DNA of 9,418 nucleotides, taken from positions 14,655-24,072 of the forward strand of contig FR891982.1 of NCBI GenBank assembly GCA_000434235.1. The letters run 5' to 3'. The DNA is from Alistipes sp. CAG:268 (GTDB lineage: Bacteria > Bacteroidota > Bacteroidia > Bacteroidales > Rikenellaceae). The notes under the pieces are model-generated. The model had not been told where the DNA came from, ran no database searches, and worked only from the letters and a program-made list of their open reading frames with translations. Within the stretch, counting starts at the first letter, position 1, and each line of letters opens with the position of its first letter. Shown here piece by piece: positions 7,390-9,418 of this stretch. The position numbers and the translations under genes are program-made.

Positions 7390-7414
7390 AGATTAGTGCA
7401 AAATAATTATCTTT
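7388..7414. promoter_or_regulatory. Inverted repeat at the gntR promoter, candidate operator
   Basis: AAAGAT (7388-7393) is repeated in inverse as ATCTTT (7409-7414) with a 15-nt spacer. The right arm lies inside the -7 element. The left-arm sequence AAAGATTAGT (7388-7397) recurs with one mismatch at 2381-2390 (AAAGATTTGT) in the manA promoter. A site for autoregulation by the GntR protein is plausible. The arms are short and AT-rich, so this is tentative. Confidence 0.3.
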
Positions 7415-7415
7415 G
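7408..7415 (+). promoter_or_regulatory. -7 element of a promoter for gntR-MFS
   Basis: TATCTTTG matches the Bacteroidota -7 consensus TAnnTTTG, inside an AT-rich stretch between the GH38-like stop and the gntR start. I do not see a good TTG at the -33 position (about 7385-7387 reads CGT), so the promoter may be weak, activator-dependent or used together with read-through from the upstream operon. The leader to the ATG at 7445 would be about 20-25 nt, again without a Shine-Dalgarno sequence. Confidence 0.6.
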
Positions 7416-7444
7416 TACGGATTGAACCCAACTACCGACAAAAG

Positions 7445-8176
7445 ATGAACACACAAATCGATTTTTCAAGCAAGACCCCCTATCATGTGCAGGCGGAACA
7501 CATCCTGCGCCAGATGATCAATACCGAAAAGTATCGCTCGGGGGCCATCCTTCCCAACGAGGTAGAACTCGCACAGGAACTCAAGATATCGCGCAATACC
7601 CTCCGACAGGCCATCAACCGGCTGGTGAACGAAGGGTTGCTGATCCGCAAGAAGGGAGTCGGCACCACGGTCAATACGCTGGGCAAGGCCAGCAGCAACG
7701 CCCGCAACTGGATGAGTTTCTCACAGGAGATGAAGGCGCTGGGCATCACGATCAAAAACTACGAGCTGCACATATGCTGGGAACAGGCCGCCCCCGAGGT
7801 GGCACGCTTCTTCCAGGTGACTCCCGATACGCGCATATTGCGCATGTCGCGCGTGCGCGGAAGCGAGCAGGCTCCGATCGTCTACTTCTACTCCTACTTC
7901 AACCCCGCCATCGGGATGACCGGCGAGGAGGACTTCACCCAACCCCTCTACACGATGCTCGAACAGCGCTACGGCGTCATCGTCCACAAGTCGGTCGAGG
8001 AGGTGAGCGCCATGCTGGCCGATGAGGAGCTGGCCGACAAACTGGGCATCCGGGCCGGCGACCCGATCCTCAAGCGCAAGCGTCTGGTGCTCGACGCCTC
8101 GGGATTCCCCGTCGAGTTCAACGTCGGCTACTACCGCGCCGACTCGTTCACCTACCGCATCGAGGCCGAAAAATAA
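7445..8176 (+). CDS. GntR family (HutC subfamily) transcriptional regulator with UTRA domain
   Basis: A 243-residue DNA-binding regulator, complete and of normal length for the HutC branch. Residues about 10-77 form the winged helix-turn-helix: TPYHVQAEHILRQMI, LPNEVELAQELKISRNTL with recognition helix 48-63, and the wing GLLIRKKGVGTTV. Residues about 88-241 form the UTRA effector-binding domain, with the usual ILRMSRVR strand, the YFYSYFNPAIG segment and the closing LKRKRLVLDASGFPVEFNVGYYRAD. UTRA domains usually sense small metabolites, often phosphosugars. Mannose-6-phosphate or a related product of the neighbouring kinase is a reasonable guess but is not shown by the sequence. The ATG at 7445 starts directly before the wHTH and follows the promoter by about 30 nt. 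It is co-transcribed with the MFS permease 13 nt downstream. It probably represses its own promoter and perhaps that at 2368-2398. Confidence 0.95.
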   Translation: MNTQIDFSSKTPYHVQAEHILRQMINTEKYRSGAILPNEVELAQELKISRNTLRQAINRLVNEGLLIRKKGVGTTVNTLGKASSNARNWMSFSQEMKALGITIKNYELHICWEQAAPEVARFFQVTPDTRILRMSRVRGSEQAPIVYFYSYFNPAIGMTGEEDFTQPLYTMLEQRYGVIVHKSVEEVSAMLADEELADKLGIRAGDPILKRKRLVLDASGFPVEFNVGYYRADSFTYRIEAEK

Positions 8177-8189
8177 CCCGAACAACCCC

Positions 8190-9356
8190 ATGAATAACAA
8201 CAACTACTCCGTAAGCAAACTGCTGCCCGTCCTCTTCGGCTTCTTCGTGATGGGCTTCTGCGACGTGGTGGGCATCTCGACCAGCTACGTGCAGAAAGAT
8301 TTCGCGCTCAACGAGACCCTCGCCGGATTCATCCCCTCGATGGTCTTCATCTGGTTCCTGCTGCTCTCGATCCCTGCAGCTCTGGTCATGAACCGCATCG
8401 GACGCAAGAAGATGGTGCAGGCGAGCAACCTGATCACCATCGTCGGCATGCTCATTCCCTTCATCGACTACAACCTGGCCACCTGCATGGCGGCTTTCGC
8501 CCTGCTGGGCATCGGCAACACGCTGCTGCAGGTGTCGCTCAACCCGCTGCTGACGAATGTCGTGCGCCCCGAGACGCTGACCAGCTCGCTCACCGCCGGA
8601 CAGGTGGTCAAGGCCGTGTCGTCGTTCTGCGGACCGTTCATCGCTGCCTTCGCCGCCGGAGAACTGGGCAACTGGCAGTACCTCTTCCCGATCTACGCCG
8701 CCATCACGCTGCTGTCGGCCCTCTGGCTCCTCTGCACCCCGATCCAGGAGTCGCGCGAAGTACAGACGGCCTCTTCGGTCGGCGCTGCCTTCTCGCTGCT
8801 CAAGGACCGCACAGTGCTGATCCTCTTCCTGGGCATCGTCTTCGTCGTAGGCGTCGATGTAGGCATGAATACGGTTGCCCCGAAGCTGCTTATCGAACGC
8901 AGCGGATACGCCGTCGAGCAGGCCGGAATCGGTTCGAGCGTCTACTTTGTCTGCCGTACGGTCGGCGCACTGATCGGCTCGCTCCTGCTCGTGCGCATGA
9001 GCGATGTCCGCTACTTCCGGATCCATATCTTCGCAGCCATCGCCGCCATGATCGTCCTCTGGTTCACCCATGCGACGGTCGGCATGCTGGTGCTGGTCGG
9101 TCTGATCGGCTTCGCCTGCTCGAGCATCTTCTCGGTGATCTATTCGGCGGCACTCAAGAGCCACCCGGACAAGGCCAACGAGATCTCGGGACTGATGATC
9201 ACGGGAGTCTGCGGCGGTGCGGTCATCCCGCCGCTGATGGGAGCCTCGGCCGATTTTGCCGGCAGCCAGATCGGCTCGCTCGTCGTCATCACCTGCTGCA
9301 TGGCCTATCTGGCCGTCTGCGCGCTCCTGCTGCGCCGCTTCGAGACGAAAAAGTAG
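8190..9356 (+). CDS. MFS sugar permease, FHS (fucose/glucose permease-like) type
   Basis: A 388-residue inner-membrane transporter of the major facilitator superfamily, predicted to import a monosaccharide, probably by proton symport. Twelve hydrophobic segments are readable in two sets of six, separated by a polar loop at about 183-206. The motif A-like loop NRIGRKKM (68-75) follows TM2, and the Asn-Pro pair of NPLL (118-121) follows TM4, as in FucP-like carriers. A membrane-buried aspartate, D25 in TM1 (GFCDVVG), could correspond to the TM1 Asp used for protonation in E. coli FucP; TM4 has N110 and Q114 where FucP has a Glu. These correspondences are inference. An in-frame open stretch extends upstream into gntR to 8022, but the ATG at 8190 is chosen because it begins a normal MFS N-terminus 13 nt after the gntR stop. 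Context suggests mannose or another hexose released by the two mannosidases. Confidence 0.92.
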   Translation: MNNNNYSVSKLLPVLFGFFVMGFCDVVGISTSYVQKDFALNETLAGFIPSMVFIWFLLLSIPAALVMNRIGRKKMVQASNLITIVGMLIPFIDYNLATCMAAFALLGIGNTLLQVSLNPLLTNVVRPETLTSSLTAGQVVKAVSSFCGPFIAAFAAGELGNWQYLFPIYAAITLLSALWLLCTPIQESREVQTASSVGAAFSLLKDRTVLILFLGIVFVVGVDVGMNTVAPKLLIERSGYAVEQAGIGSSVYFVCRTVGALIGSLLLVRMSDVRYFRIHIFAAIAAMIVLWFTHATVGMLVLVGLIGFACSSIFSVIYSAALKSHPDKANEISGLMITGVCGGAVIPPLMGASADFAGSQIGSLVVITCCMAYLAVCALLLRRFETKK

Positions 9357-9390
9357 ACAACCGCGCCTTCGCGCCCCAACGGAAAAGAGC

Positions 9391-9418
9391 GGCGGCGAAC
9401 CTTTCGGGGTTCGCCGCC
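9391..9418. terminator. Strong hairpin after the MFS gene, probable operon terminator
   Basis: GGCGGCGAACC (9391-9401) is exactly complementary to GGTTCGCCGCC (9408-9418) around a TTTCGG loop, 34 bp after the MFS stop. This 11-bp GC-rich stem is placed as expected for a rho-independent terminator of the gntR-MFS unit. The window ends at the last stem base, so a T tract cannot be checked. Confidence 0.7.

Noticed and set aside
8022..8189. In-frame upstream extension of the MFS gene into gntR
   Set aside because: The added 56 residues are Ser/Arg/Thr-rich noise overlapping the UTRA domain. The ATG at 8190 gives a normal MFS N-terminus and spacing.
8148..9164. A 338-codon minus-strand open frame opposite the MFS gene
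   Set aside because: It is highly charged (D, E, H, Q, R rich), which is the reverse-strand image of a hydrophobic membrane protein, and has no start signal or domain.
1..9418. tRNA, rRNA, CRISPR array, insertion sequence or integrase
   Set aside because: I saw no cloverleaf, no regularly spaced repeats, no transposase-like protein and no terminal inverted repeats; essentially all the sequence is accounted for by six metabolic genes and short gaps.

Overview
The window reads as a compact mannose/mannoside-utilisation locus from a GC-rich member of the Bacteroidota, most like Alistipes or another Rikenellaceae genus. The phylum is suggested by two AT-rich gaps carrying the Bacteroidota -7 promoter element (TAnnTTTG), by start codons preceded by A/C-rich leaders without a Shine-Dalgarno sequence, and by the gene content (GH92, DUF5054/GH38-like, a long-form ManA, FHS-type MFS). 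The genus is an inference from base composition and style, not proven.

Layout, all on the + strand: (1) 1-2238, a GH92 exo-alpha-mannosidase cut off at its 5' end by the window edge; (2) 2239-2428, an intergenic region with three GC-rich hairpins followed by a good promoter; (3) 2429-7389, three tightly spaced genes: a double-length class I mannose-6-phosphate isomerase with an extra N-terminal domain, an atypical ROK sugar kinase, and an exported GH38-like (DUF5054) putative alpha-mannosidase; (4) 7390-7444, a short AT-rich gap with a second promoter; (5) 7445-9356, a GntR/HutC-type regulator with a UTRA ligand domain and, 13 nt later, a 12-TM MFS sugar permease; (6) a strong hairpin at the very end, probably the terminator. 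No gap exceeds 300 bases.

Proposed logic: periplasmic or surface GH92 and the GH38-like enzyme release mannose (or a related sugar) from alpha-mannosides such as N-glycan or mannan fragments. The MFS permease imports the free sugar, the ROK kinase phosphorylates it, and the ManA-like enzyme converts mannose-6-phosphate to fructose-6-phosphate. The GntR protein probably senses a phosphosugar and controls one or both promoters. No SusC/SusD pair is visible in this window.

The parts that look least standard are the kinase-like N-terminal domain fused to ManA, the ROK protein without the usual zinc-binding cysteine cluster, the GH92 with changed active-site-region motifs, and the little-characterised GH38-like enzyme.
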